The position numbers were made by a program, and so were the translations under genes. This document shows, piece after piece, positions 18,492 through 26,779 of a DNA stretch of 56,220 bases. Under the pieces are notes generated by a model. That model searched no databases, was not told the DNA's origin, and saw only the letters and a program-made list of their open reading frames with translations. Each line of letters opens with the position of its first letter. Positions within the stretch are counted from its first letter, which is position 1. The stretch comes from Roseibacillus sp. (GTDB lineage: Bacteria > Verrucomicrobiota > Verrucomicrobiia > Verrucomicrobiales > Akkermansiaceae), in the NCBI GenBank assembly GCA_002715825.1, contig PBAI01000025.1, positions 1 through 56,220 on the forward strand. Reading direction: 5' to 3'.

Positions 18492-20384
18492 CTACGAATG
18501 AGGGGGATCAATGGTATCCCCACTCGGGGCCACCACCACGGTGGGCTTCTGAGCTTTTTCACCCTCTACTTGGGCTGCCAGCGGCATAGCCGCGATACCT
18601 GCGGCTGCTGCACCAGCAAGGAGCTGCTTTCTTTTATTGGAGTGCCCAAAGCGCTCCCTGCGAATGACGAGTGAATTTCTATCGTGAACCCGGTAGACCA
18701 CATTGCGCACCTCGTCATCCCGGAAAAACTCTCCACCGACCTTGAAAATCCGATACCATAGATGGTAATCGTCCGCTCCAAGCCCAACTGCTCTCTCCTG
18801 ATAGTTTCCAGCCTTGAGAGCAACTCTTGTCCGCATTGTTACCGAGGAGTGCGGGAGCATATTGTCATCCGAGTTACCCGTAAACATCGTATCAAGGGAC
18901 TTATTGGGCCAATGAAGCCGCGGGGTAATCTCTCCATCCTGGAGGGTGTTGAGCAGACAACCGTAAACATCCACTCCCCTCTCATCCAGCGAACGAACCG
19001 CTCTTTCGAGATAATTGGGCATTATCTGGTCGTCATAATCAAGGGGCTTGTAGAACTCGGTTTCGCACTGTGCCAGAGCCTGTCGGTGCAACCAGCTACA
19101 ATGCTCAATATCTGGCCTGAGCCCAGTGCAAATCAGAGGCAAGTCATATCGCTCAGCCAACTTTTCCCCAAAGGACCATGAGCCATCCACCAGAAGCACA
19201 GTTTTAAAATTCCTGTATGTCTGAGCTGCTATACTGTTGATTGCGTCATCGAGGAACGATGCGTCAACGCCTTCGTGGATACGAACACCAACGGTTACGC
19301 GCGCATTCTCATGCTGAAGGCCTGTATGGGTGAGGTTTGCCAGCACAGGTCGGTAAGCACTTGCATAATTGGACCCCAGAGAAAGCCGGTCGACTGACGC
19401 GAGGCACTTGACTGGATCGAGCTTGGCTGCCTTGAGGATGGCCCGATGCGCAATCTTGGCCAGCCGCTTAGGATTATCATTCCAATCAATGAGATATCCA
19501 TTGTGGCCACCCTTGATGAAATCAGCGATTCCACATGTCTTAGTAACGACAACAGGAATTCCACAGCTAAGAGCCTCTGCGGCAGTAAGCAGGAATCCTT
19601 CTTTCCTGCTATTTCCCAGCAATACGTGACACCCTTCAAGGCGGTGTCGGTAACTAAGCGCGTTGAAATCCAGAGGTCGAATATCCAACCGATCCTCAAC
19701 CCCGAGTTTCCGGGCGAGCTTCAGCACCGCTTCCATCGCTTCTCCCTGAACTCTTTGCGTATAATCCAACCCTGCAGTTTCTGCTCCGGTCCAGGCCCGC
19801 ACTATGAGTCTTGGATTTTCCGCAAGGAGATATGGCAGAGTCATGAGACCCTTGTCTTCCAGCGGGCGTCCCATCCATCCCACCACGATCCGCCCTTGGG
19901 GATCGTTTTGCCCCTTCGCCATGCAAAATTCCGTCACGGGAGGAGGAAGAACGCCCCCGTCGATGTGGCCGTTCTCCCGGATCCAGTTGGCGTACCGGTT
20001 CATGACCTTCTGGGAAACACCAGCCACTGTCATCCCCGTTTGACCCTCATAAGCCTTACTGAAATACCGCCATCCGGCGTCATCCCAAGAGTGAAGCACC
20101 AGCGAGGTAGGACGTTCCGGCAGACCATCCAATTTCCCGTAGCTCAAAAACCACGAACTCGGATCGTTGGGAGCAACCCGCGTAACCTCTCCGCAGCTGA
20201 AGCCATTCTCCATGGCTTTATCCAAGAGAGGGGTATCGTCAGACTGGCAGTAGAGGGTAGTGCGTTCCCTGACCCACTCCGGCAGCGTCTCTATGTATCG
20301 GAGCACTGCAGTCTGGGCCCCTCCGAGCGCCATATTGTGGCTTACGAAGCAAGGAGCAATCTGGGGTAGCATTGTATGCGACAT
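18492..20384 (-). CDS. GT4–GT2 double glycosyltransferase with odd C-terminal tail
   Basis: About 630 aa. The N-terminal half is a GT4-type retaining glycosyltransferase: it opens with SHNMALGGAQTAVLRY and carries the EGFLLTAAEAL donor-site block of the E-x7-E class. The C-terminal half (from about residue 365) is a GT2-type inverting transferase with HEGVDASFLDDAINSIAAQT and a DXD-like LDYDD motif. The last 47 residues are strange: a basic stretch NKRKQ leads into an Ala-rich hydrophobic run (LLAGAAAAGIAAMPLAA) and a polar tail, resembling a signal peptide at the wrong end. The chosen start is ATG 20384; a GTG at 20414 would add ten residues. The likely task is building a surface glycan or O-antigen-type chain. 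No other polysaccharide biosynthesis genes are adjacent. Confidence 0.87.
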   Translation of the reverse strand: MSHTMLPQIAPCFVSHNMALGGAQTAVLRYIETLPEWVRERTTLYCQSDDTPLLDKAMENGFSCGEVTRVAPNDPSSWFLSYGKLDGLPERPTSLVLHSWDDAGWRYFSKAYEGQTGMTVAGVSQKVMNRYANWIRENGHIDGGVLPPPVTEFCMAKGQNDPQGRIVVGWMGRPLEDKGLMTLPYLLAENPRLIVRAWTGAETAGLDYTQRVQGEAMEAVLKLARKLGVEDRLDIRPLDFNALSYRHRLEGCHVLLGNSRKEGFLLTAAEALSCGIPVVVTKTCGIADFIKGGHNGYLIDWNDNPKRLAKIAHRAILKAAKLDPVKCLASVDRLSLGSNYASAYRPVLANLTHTGLQHENARVTVGVRIHEGVDASFLDDAINSIAAQTYRNFKTVLLVDGSWSFGEKLAERYDLPLICTGLRPDIEHCSWLHRQALAQCETEFYKPLDYDDQIMPNYLERAVRSLDERGVDVYGCLLNTLQDGEITPRLHWPNKSLDTMFTGNSDDNMLPHSSVTMRTRVALKAGNYQERAVGLGADDYHLWYRIFKVGGEFFRDDEVRNVVYRVHDRNSLVIRRERFGHSNKRKQLLAGAAAAGIAAMPLAAQVEGEKAQKPTVVVAPSGDTIDPPHS

Positions 20385-20414
20385 AGTAAGGGCAGGTGAA
20401 CTTTCGAGGGCCAC

Positions 20415-20706
20415 GGAGTATACTGGAACACCGCGCTGCTGGCAACAACGACGCGATTAACAACTCACAATCGTTAGGCGGGTCTTCATCCCGGAGTATT
20501 CAAAAAATGCGGATCTGATCACAATTTCTGCGGTTTTAGGAGTCCGATCCGGCTCAATTCCCATGCTCTTAGGTGTCGACCACATTGATTTTCAGCGTTT
20601 TGGAAGTCTTTTCCAGAGATTTGCAGGAAAATGATCGATTGAAGACAAGTTAGGCCAGAGGTTGTAGAATACCGACACCATCACCCGTAGAATAGTCCGT
20701 CCCCCG
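20415..20706. other. Divergent intergenic region
   Basis: About 290 bases between the glycosyltransferase (-) and the second PSD1 gene (+). It is AT-richer than its neighbours and should carry both promoters, but no clear promoter boxes, RNA gene or strong repeat could be picked out by eye. Confidence 0.45.
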
Positions 20707-23310
20707 ATGATGCACTTGCCGATTCCAGTCATGATCCTGCTCCTGCTGACAGCCTCAGCAGCCACGATCATGGGTGAGGAGAAAAGTCATTGGGCCTTCC
20801 AGTTACTGCGGGAGCCAACTCCTCCACCGGACACCCAAGGCGACTGGAGCATGAACTCCATCGATAACTTTGTTCTAGCGGACCTCGTTGACGCCGGCCT
20901 GAAGCCCAGCCCACAGGCGGACCCTGCCACCCTGCTTCGTCGCCTCTCCATCGACCTCACGGGACTGCCCCCCACCTTGAAAGAGCTCGAGAATTTCGAA
21001 TCTGCAGTGACCGAGAAGGGCCCTGACCAGGCCTACCTCGCGCTTGTGGAAAGACTACTTGGCTCCCCCCACTACGGCGAGCGCTGGGGCCGCCACTGGC
21101 TCGATGTAAGCCGCTACATCCAGGGAAAGACCAAAGTCGCTGCCGTTGACAGGATCGACATGGCTGAGCCTTACCGGGACTATGTGGTGAGAGCCTTGAA
21201 TTCGAACAAGCCGTTCGATCAGTTCGTCGTCGAACAAATCGCGGGAGACATTCTGGCTGAAGCCGAGTCCAAACGACTGTACGCGGACCAGCTCGACCTT
21301 CTGGCTGCCCCGGGATTTCTCTCCATCGGCCCATGGTTCGCAGACTGCGCCGATCCTAACACCCTTCGGATGGACATTATCGATGAGCAGATCTCAACAA
21401 CGACTCAGGCTTTTCTTGGCCTCAACTTTTCCTGTGCGCGCTGCCACGACCACTTCTTCGACCCCGTTCCCACCCGAGACTATTATGCGTTGGCCGGTAT
21501 TTTTGGAAGTACGCGGATTCTCAAGGAGAACAGCAGCAACTGGAGGGACGGTCGTTATCGGCTGACACGACCAGAGGCATCCCAGAAGAAAATACGTGCA
21601 TTTGAAGCAAACGAGAAACTGGTAGACTCTCTCCGTCGGGACCGCTGGAAAGCTCTTGCTACTGCCCGGGAAGACCTGCTCGAGCGGGAACTCCTTCAGA
21701 AGGATGTCGATTACAGGAATGCCCTCAAGTCTCTCCCCCCCATGCCTGCAGTTGAGATCGAGGCTGAAGACTATCAGGGACAAAATAACGTGAGGCGCGT
21801 CAAGGTAGCTGGCGAAACTGTCGTGGAGACTCAGCGGGAGCGGCTGCAGTGGGTGGGATGGCGACCGGAGCTCCCAGAAGCCGGCACCTACACGATCCTT
21901 CTGCGCTGCGCGGCCCCGGAATCCTACCGCATCGAGCTGAAAATTGACGGCAAGTCCGTCCTGAGCGAGTTCTCCCTCCCGACGAGTGGGGGGTGGGAGA
22001 GTCGGCATTTTAGATGGGTAAGCCTCGGCCACTATCTCCTCCGAAGCGGAAAGAATGACATTCGCCTCTGGGCCGACGACCATTCCTATCTCCCCCGGAT
22101 CGACAAAGTGCGCTTTGTAAGAACTCCTCCCCATCGCGGCAAATGGCTGAATGAAGCGTCGAAGAAGTGGGGGCTCCGAAAAGAGATTCTCGCTCAGCTT
22201 CAATTCGTTCCCCAAGCCTGGCCACCGGGAATCGCTGACCTTGAACGCTTCCTTGTCCCTGAGTCTGTCTCCCGGATCGACACCGAAATCGCAAAGCGCC
22301 GCGCCCTCCATGCTCCCCTCCCGCAAATGCTCGCGGTCACCGATGTCCAAGGAGTACGAAACGAGCCCATTCACATTGGCGGAGACACCTACAATGTTGA
22401 GAAGAAGGCTGTCCCTCGTGCTGTCCCCTCGCTCGCGAGGCACCTCGTGAAGAGCCCTGTCATCCCGGAACATTCCAGTGGCCGCCTGCAGTTGGCACAA
22501 TGGATCGTCGATCCCGGAAATCCCCTGACCGCCCGCGTCATTGCTAATCGTCTCTGGCAAGGGCACTTCGGCACAGGCATTGTTGCAACCTCCGGTGATT
22601 TTGGAGTTCAAGGCGCAAACCCCACGAATCAACCTCTCCTCGACTTTCTTGCCGCCAGGCTCATCGCGATGAATTGGTCTTTGAAGGACCTCCATCGCCT
22701 CATTGTTACTTCCGCCACCTACAGGCAGAGCAGCTCGACAGCCCTCACTACGAACAATCCGGACCCCGACAACAAACTCCTCTGGCGCTACCCACGACGC
22801 CGGCTGGAAGCCGAAGCCCTGTACGACTCAATGCTGAGTCTGGCGGGCAAGGTTCCCCGTCAGCCCAGTGGTCATCCCCTTGACAATAGCAAATCCAAGG
22901 ACCGCGCGATGTATATTCTCACCTCGGGACGTTCCCCAATGGGGATGGGAATCGAAATCCGCAAGATGTTGCATCTTTTTGGATACGATCCATCAGGAGT
23001 TCCGGTCCACAAGCGGGATAGTTCTGTCAATACCTCGCAATCCCTTTTCTGGCTCAATAACAAACTGCCCCGCTACTACGCGTCCAAAATCGCCGAGCGC
23101 CTGCTCGCACTGCCAGACTTAAATGACGAACAGAGAGTCACTGTCGCCTTCCGTATGATTCTCGGGCACTCCCCCGGCCCCCTCCTGATGGAGCAGACCT
23201 TCACCTATCTTGACCACTGCCGGATCGTGCAGGACCTTGGGGAAACCGCCTCCTGGGCGAGAGTGGTCCTGGGCCTCTTTTCCTCGGATAACTTCAGCTA
23301 TCTAAAATGA
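20707..23310 (+). CDS. DUF1549–CBM-like–DUF1553 (PSD1) protein
   Basis: 867 aa, signal peptide at about 1–23. It lacks the N-terminal PSCyt1 cytochrome domain of its paralogue at 8165 and starts directly with DUF1549 (about 50–265: LSIDLTGLPPT, GSPHYGERWGRHWLDVSRY). Its single CxxCH, CARCH, is at 243–247. Between DUF1549 and DUF1553 lies an inserted beta-sandwich at about 349–473 (AVEIEAEDYQGQ ... IRLWADDHSY) that looks like a CBM6/35-type carbohydrate-binding module. DUF1553 occupies the rest (LAQWIVDPGNPLTARVIANRLW). The stop overlaps the ATG of the DUF1501 gene by 4 bases, implying translational coupling. The sugar-binding insert supports a role in polysaccharide handling; this is inference. 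Confidence 0.92.
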   Translation: MMHLPIPVMILLLLTASAATIMGEEKSHWAFQLLREPTPPPDTQGDWSMNSIDNFVLADLVDAGLKPSPQADPATLLRRLSIDLTGLPPTLKELENFESAVTEKGPDQAYLALVERLLGSPHYGERWGRHWLDVSRYIQGKTKVAAVDRIDMAEPYRDYVVRALNSNKPFDQFVVEQIAGDILAEAESKRLYADQLDLLAAPGFLSIGPWFADCADPNTLRMDIIDEQISTTTQAFLGLNFSCARCHDHFFDPVPTRDYYALAGIFGSTRILKENSSNWRDGRYRLTRPEASQKKIRAFEANEKLVDSLRRDRWKALATAREDLLERELLQKDVDYRNALKSLPPMPAVEIEAEDYQGQNNVRRVKVAGETVVETQRERLQWVGWRPELPEAGTYTILLRCAAPESYRIELKIDGKSVLSEFSLPTSGGWESRHFRWVSLGHYLLRSGKNDIRLWADDHSYLPRIDKVRFVRTPPHRGKWLNEASKKWGLRKEILAQLQFVPQAWPPGIADLERFLVPESVSRIDTEIAKRRALHAPLPQMLAVTDVQGVRNEPIHIGGDTYNVEKKAVPRAVPSLARHLVKSPVIPEHSSGRLQLAQWIVDPGNPLTARVIANRLWQGHFGTGIVATSGDFGVQGANPTNQPLLDFLAARLIAMNWSLKDLHRLIVTSATYRQSSSTALTTNNPDPDNKLLWRYPRRRLEAEALYDSMLSLAGKVPRQPSGHPLDNSKSKDRAMYILTSGRSPMGMGIEIRKMLHLFGYDPSGVPVHKRDSSVNTSQSLFWLNNKLPRYYASKIAERLLALPDLNDEQRVTVAFRMILGHSPGPLLMEQTFTYLDHCRIVQDLGETASWARVVLGLFSSDNFSYLK

Positions 23311-24773
23311 GCGCCTCATCCTCAGCACCCAACTACCCCCCCGGGAAGGCCGCTATCGAGGTGGGCAAGAATGGTTTATTTCCTCTCTCCCTGTCCCGGC
23401 GAGGTTTCATGGGCTTTAGCGGACTAGCTCTCTGTGATCTTCTCTCCCGACAAGAGACCAAGGCGGCAACTCCGACCTCACCCGCGTCCGGAGATCTGGA
23501 ACCTCACTTCCCTGCTAGAGCAAAGCGCATGATTTTCATTATGCTCGATGGGGGAATCTCCCAAGTTGACTCCTACGATTACAAACCCCGTCTGCAGGCA
23601 GAGCATGGCCAACCACTGCCTGCCTCTATCAAATCACCCAAATTCACGTTTGCGGAGCGCGGTCATATTATCGGATCTCCTTTCGAATGGAGTCAATGGG
23701 GAGAAACGGGAAGCTGGGCCAGCGACCTCTTCCCGAAGGTTAACCGTGGATGGCTGGATAAACTATGCTTCATCCACTCTCTGCACCACGAGAACGAGGA
23801 TCACATCACCGCGATGTCGATGCTTAACACAGGTGTGCCTCGCGAGCTTCGGCCCTCTATGGGTAACTGGCTGCTCTATGGGCTTGGATCTGATAATAGC
23901 AATCTGCCCGGGTATGTGGACCTGACCCCCAAGGACGGAAAAGCATTTCCTACCGGCTTTCTGCCTTCCTCTTTCGCAGGAGCACCAATCCTGAAACCTT
24001 CCCGCAGGGGAGGTGAATTGATGTGGGACAACTTAGCGGCTGGATTTTCCGACCAACGGGCCCACCTTGATTTTATCCAAGCTATCAATGAGGAGAGTGA
24101 TCCGCTCATGGCAGAATTACGTAACCGCGAGCTCGCCTTCCGAATGCAAAATGTGGCCCCGGAGATCATGGATTTGAATCAGGAATCCAAGGCGACAAAA
24201 GAACTCTACGGGGTTGGTGCAGACCATACTGACGAATTCGGGCGCACTTTGCTTCTGGCCCGTCGCTTCGCGGAAGCGGGCGTTCGTTTCGTCACCGCTA
24301 CCCATTCAACATCCCGTTATGGAAATCTTTGGGACCAGCACGCGGGTCTGGAAAAAGGTCATCGAGGGAATGCCAATGCCGTGGATCAACCCATCGCGGC
24401 ACTCCTTCACGATCTTGAGTCCAGAGGCATGCTCGAAGACACTCTCGTTCTCTGTGGCAGCGAATTTGGACGCACTCCAAGCCGCGAAATATTTGACGGT
24501 CAGATGGGCCGAAGCGACGATGGACGAGATCACAACCCTCATGGCTTCACCATGTGGATGTGCGGTGGGGGGACCAAGCAGGGCTACCACCACGGCGCCA
24601 CTGACGACTACGGCTATTATGCGATAAGAGACAAGGTCTCCATCCATGACCTTCACGCGACTGTTCTGCACCTTCTGGGAATCGACCACAAGCGCCTCAC
24701 CTTCCACCACTCTGGACGCGATTACCGGCTAACCGACGTCTTCGGTAAGGTTGTGAATGAGATCATCGCTTGA
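23307..24773 (+). CDS. DUF1501 protein
   Basis: 488 aa. An ATGA overlap joins it to the preceding PSD1 gene. The N-terminus is longer than usual: about 25 residues precede a Tat-like segment (SLSRRGFMGFSGLALCDLL). The DUF1501 body shows IFIMLDGGISQVDSYDYKP, a central CGSEFGRTPSR, the GRDHNPHGFTMWMCGGG block, and a C-terminal HDLHATVLHLLGIDHKR. It is paralogous to the protein at 10673. The pair probably works outside the cytoplasm; the biochemical function of the family is unproven. It converges with the small CBM-like gene on the other strand, with only about 30 bases between stops. Confidence 0.92.
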   Translation: MSASSSAPNYPPGKAAIEVGKNGLFPLSLSRRGFMGFSGLALCDLLSRQETKAATPTSPASGDLEPHFPARAKRMIFIMLDGGISQVDSYDYKPRLQAEHGQPLPASIKSPKFTFAERGHIIGSPFEWSQWGETGSWASDLFPKVNRGWLDKLCFIHSLHHENEDHITAMSMLNTGVPRELRPSMGNWLLYGLGSDNSNLPGYVDLTPKDGKAFPTGFLPSSFAGAPILKPSRRGGELMWDNLAAGFSDQRAHLDFIQAINEESDPLMAELRNRELAFRMQNVAPEIMDLNQESKATKELYGVGADHTDEFGRTLLLARRFAEAGVRFVTATHSTSRYGNLWDQHAGLEKGHRGNANAVDQPIAALLHDLESRGMLEDTLVLCGSEFGRTPSREIFDGQMGRSDDGRDHNPHGFTMWMCGGGTKQGYHHGATDDYGYYAIRDKVSIHDLHATVLHLLGIDHKRLTFHHSGRDYRLTDVFGKVVNEIIA

Positions 24774-24803
24774 GATTTTCCGGGAGGCTCGAGGCCCGAG
24801 CGC

Positions 24804-25583
24804 TCACCTCACGGGCTTCAGAACAATCCGGCGAATATCCATGATGCCGCGAGCCTTCTTAAGAACTTTCACGGTCAGCTCCTGATCACCAGGTTTCGCG
24901 ATATCCACTTCACCCAACGAAACGTCGATCCAGTTTTGATACCCTCCGGTATCCTTGACCGTGAACTCCAGCGAGGTCCCCGCCGTTTCGAGTACTGCCC
25001 GGCTTCCACCGGCTCCCCGTCCGCACCCCTGGGTCAGAACAACCTCATACTTTCCTGCGGTTGCTACGGCGTAGTTCCAAACCGGATAATCATCCGGATT
25101 TCCCCAAAATCCGATACAGAGCTTTTTCGGGTTGGGCTCGTAACGAAGCATCACGCCTGAGATCCGACAGTTTCTGGCATCCAGCTCGATGGCCTGCCCT
25201 CCTTCCTGCACTACAGGGCTACCCTCGCAGGCCGGCGCCAGTCTTAAAACTTTCACCCCCGGCGCAGTTCCGCTCAATTGAATACGGCATGCTCCTGCTT
25301 TCTTGATGTAGAACCTCCCAAGGTGACCCTGCACAAGAGAGGGCTTCTCAATCGGCTTTTGCCCATTAAGCGTGACCTTTATCTGACTGTCCGAAGCTCC
25401 TTCATACGTAAGGTCATACATTCCCCATCGCGTGGCACGGAAACTGACAACAAGATTGTCTCCATCGGTCTTAAAATCCGCTCGCGGAATCTTGATCTCC
25501 CCGGTTTTTTCGAAAGTCGGCTTGGCCTCGACCACGGCGAGGTTGAGCAACAGAGCCACCACGATTCCAATGAAGGCACGCAT
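24804..25583 (-). CDS. Secreted carbohydrate-binding-like protein
   Basis: About 260 aa with a Sec signal (MRAFIGIVVALLLNLAVVEA). Two beta-rich modules follow. The first (about 25–110) contains a strand pattern around VVSFRATRWGMYDLTYEG. The second (about 150–260) begins GFWGNPDDYPVWNYAV and continues with GKYEVVLTQGCGRGAGGS and DIRRIVLKP. The second resembles modules attached to PVC sulfatases and fucosidases that bind sugars, but no catalytic motif is present. The start at 25583 is preferred because GGAA lies 6 bases upstream; an ATG at 25595 and a GTG at 25610 are in frame too. It stands alone on the minus strand between plus-strand genes. A role in carbohydrate binding is inference. Confidence 0.75.
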   Translation of the reverse strand: MRAFIGIVVALLLNLAVVEAKPTFEKTGEIKIPRADFKTDGDNLVVSFRATRWGMYDLTYEGASDSQIKVTLNGQKPIEKPSLVQGHLGRFYIKKAGACRIQLSGTAPGVKVLRLAPACEGSPVVQEGGQAIELDARNCRISGVMLRYEPNPKKLCIGFWGNPDDYPVWNYAVATAGKYEVVLTQGCGRGAGGSRAVLETAGTSLEFTVKDTGGYQNWIDVSLGEVDIAKPGDQELTVKVLKKARGIMDIRRIVLKPVR

Positions 25584-25705
25584 CAGAGTTTCCATAGCGA
25601 GAATTGTCACTCTGAAAGCCCTGCTTGGAAATCTCTAATTCTAAGCATGCGGCAAGAATACAGAAACGCCTTCTCCCAGCCTCTACTCTGCCCTAAAAAC
25701 TCGTG

Positions 25706-26686
25706 ATGCTCTTTCTCTCCCGCCTTTTCCTGATCCTAATCGCCTCGGCAGCAGCTCTCCCTGCTCAGAAAATACGAATCGGCCTCATCGGTCTCGATAC
25801 GTCCCACGTCATCGCCTTTACCTCCCTCTTGAACGAAGAAAACAATCCTTTGCATGTACCCGGCGCAATCGTGACAGCAGCCTACAAGGGTGGCAGTCCT
25901 GACATTCCTTCGAGCATCAACAGGATACCAGGATTCACTAAAACCCTGACCGAGAAATACGGGGTGCGGCTCTATGTTAATATTGCAGACATGTGTAACG
26001 AGGTGGACGCCATCCTTCTAACCAGCCTTGACGGGCGCACTCATCTCGAACAGGTCAAACCGGTTCTGGATGCAGGCAAACCTGTCTTCATCGACAAACC
26101 TCTGGCCGGTTCTCTCAAAGATGCCGTTAAAATCTTTCAACTTGCAAAGAAGTCGGGAGTTCCCTGCTTCAGCAGCTCTTCCTTGCGCTGGCACAAGGGG
26201 GTAATTGAAGTGACTAATGCCGATGCTGGTGAAATCCGCTCCGCCATTTCATACGGACCAGCTGTTTCAGAACCCCATCACCCCAGCCTCTTCTGGTATG
26301 GGATTCATGCCACGGAATCACTCTTCACGGTAATGGGTCCCGGCTGTCAGAGCGTGACAGCTACCGAGAACAAGAATACGATTGTAGTTACCGGTAAGTG
26401 GAACAACGACCGAATCGGAACCCTGCATGGGATTAGAAATGGCAAGACTGCATTCAAGGTTACTGCCTTTGGCACGAAGGACATCGTTGAGCAGGCATCA
26501 GGCGGGAACTACGCCCCGATGCTCAGGGAAATCGTAAAGTTTTTTCAAACCGGCATACCTCCAGTTTCGGCTGACACCACTCTGGAACTCTACGCCTTCA
26601 TGGAAGCGGCTGACGAGAGCATCCGGCGCGGAGGAGCGCCCATATTCCTGCCCGAATATCTCCGGAAAAATGGATGGGCCAGATAA
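25706..26686 (+). CDS. Secreted Gfo/Idh/MocA-type oxidoreductase with atypical nucleotide motif
   Basis: 326 aa with an N-terminal Sec signal (MLFLSRLFLILIASAAALPA). The Rossmann motif is GLIGLDTSHV where classical members have GxGxxG/A. The LLTSLDGRTHLEQ segment and the family lysine in FIDKPLAGS are in the expected places, so the fold is probably intact. The C-terminal alpha/beta domain is short, giving a protein about 50–100 residues smaller than the other two family members in this window. The ATG at 25706 is preceded by an in-frame GTG at 25703. If exported, it needs its cofactor loaded before or after export. Substrate unknown; the carbohydrate-related neighbours suggest a sugar derivative. 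Confidence 0.82.
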   Translation: MLFLSRLFLILIASAAALPAQKIRIGLIGLDTSHVIAFTSLLNEENNPLHVPGAIVTAAYKGGSPDIPSSINRIPGFTKTLTEKYGVRLYVNIADMCNEVDAILLTSLDGRTHLEQVKPVLDAGKPVFIDKPLAGSLKDAVKIFQLAKKSGVPCFSSSSLRWHKGVIEVTNADAGEIRSAISYGPAVSEPHHPSLFWYGIHATESLFTVMGPGCQSVTATENKNTIVVTGKWNNDRIGTLHGIRNGKTAFKVTAFGTKDIVEQASGGNYAPMLREIVKFFQTGIPPVSADTTLELYAFMEAADESIRRGGAPIFLPEYLRKNGWAR

Positions 26687-26704
26687 GCGAAACAGCACGC
26701 CCAA

Positions 26705-26745
26705 GGTGAGACCTCCCCCGCTGTCGCTATCTCCTTGATCTCACC
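26705..26745 (+). promoter_or_regulatory. Inverted repeat upstream of CxxCH protein
   Basis: GGTGAGA (26705–26711) and TCTCACC (26739–26745) are perfect 7-base arms separated by 27 bases. They end 34 bases before the chosen start of the next gene. This could be a leader hairpin, an operator pair or chance; no regulator is encoded next to it. Confidence 0.25.
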
Positions 26746-26779
26746 CCTCCTCCCACGGGATAGTTCTGTCACCATCTTC

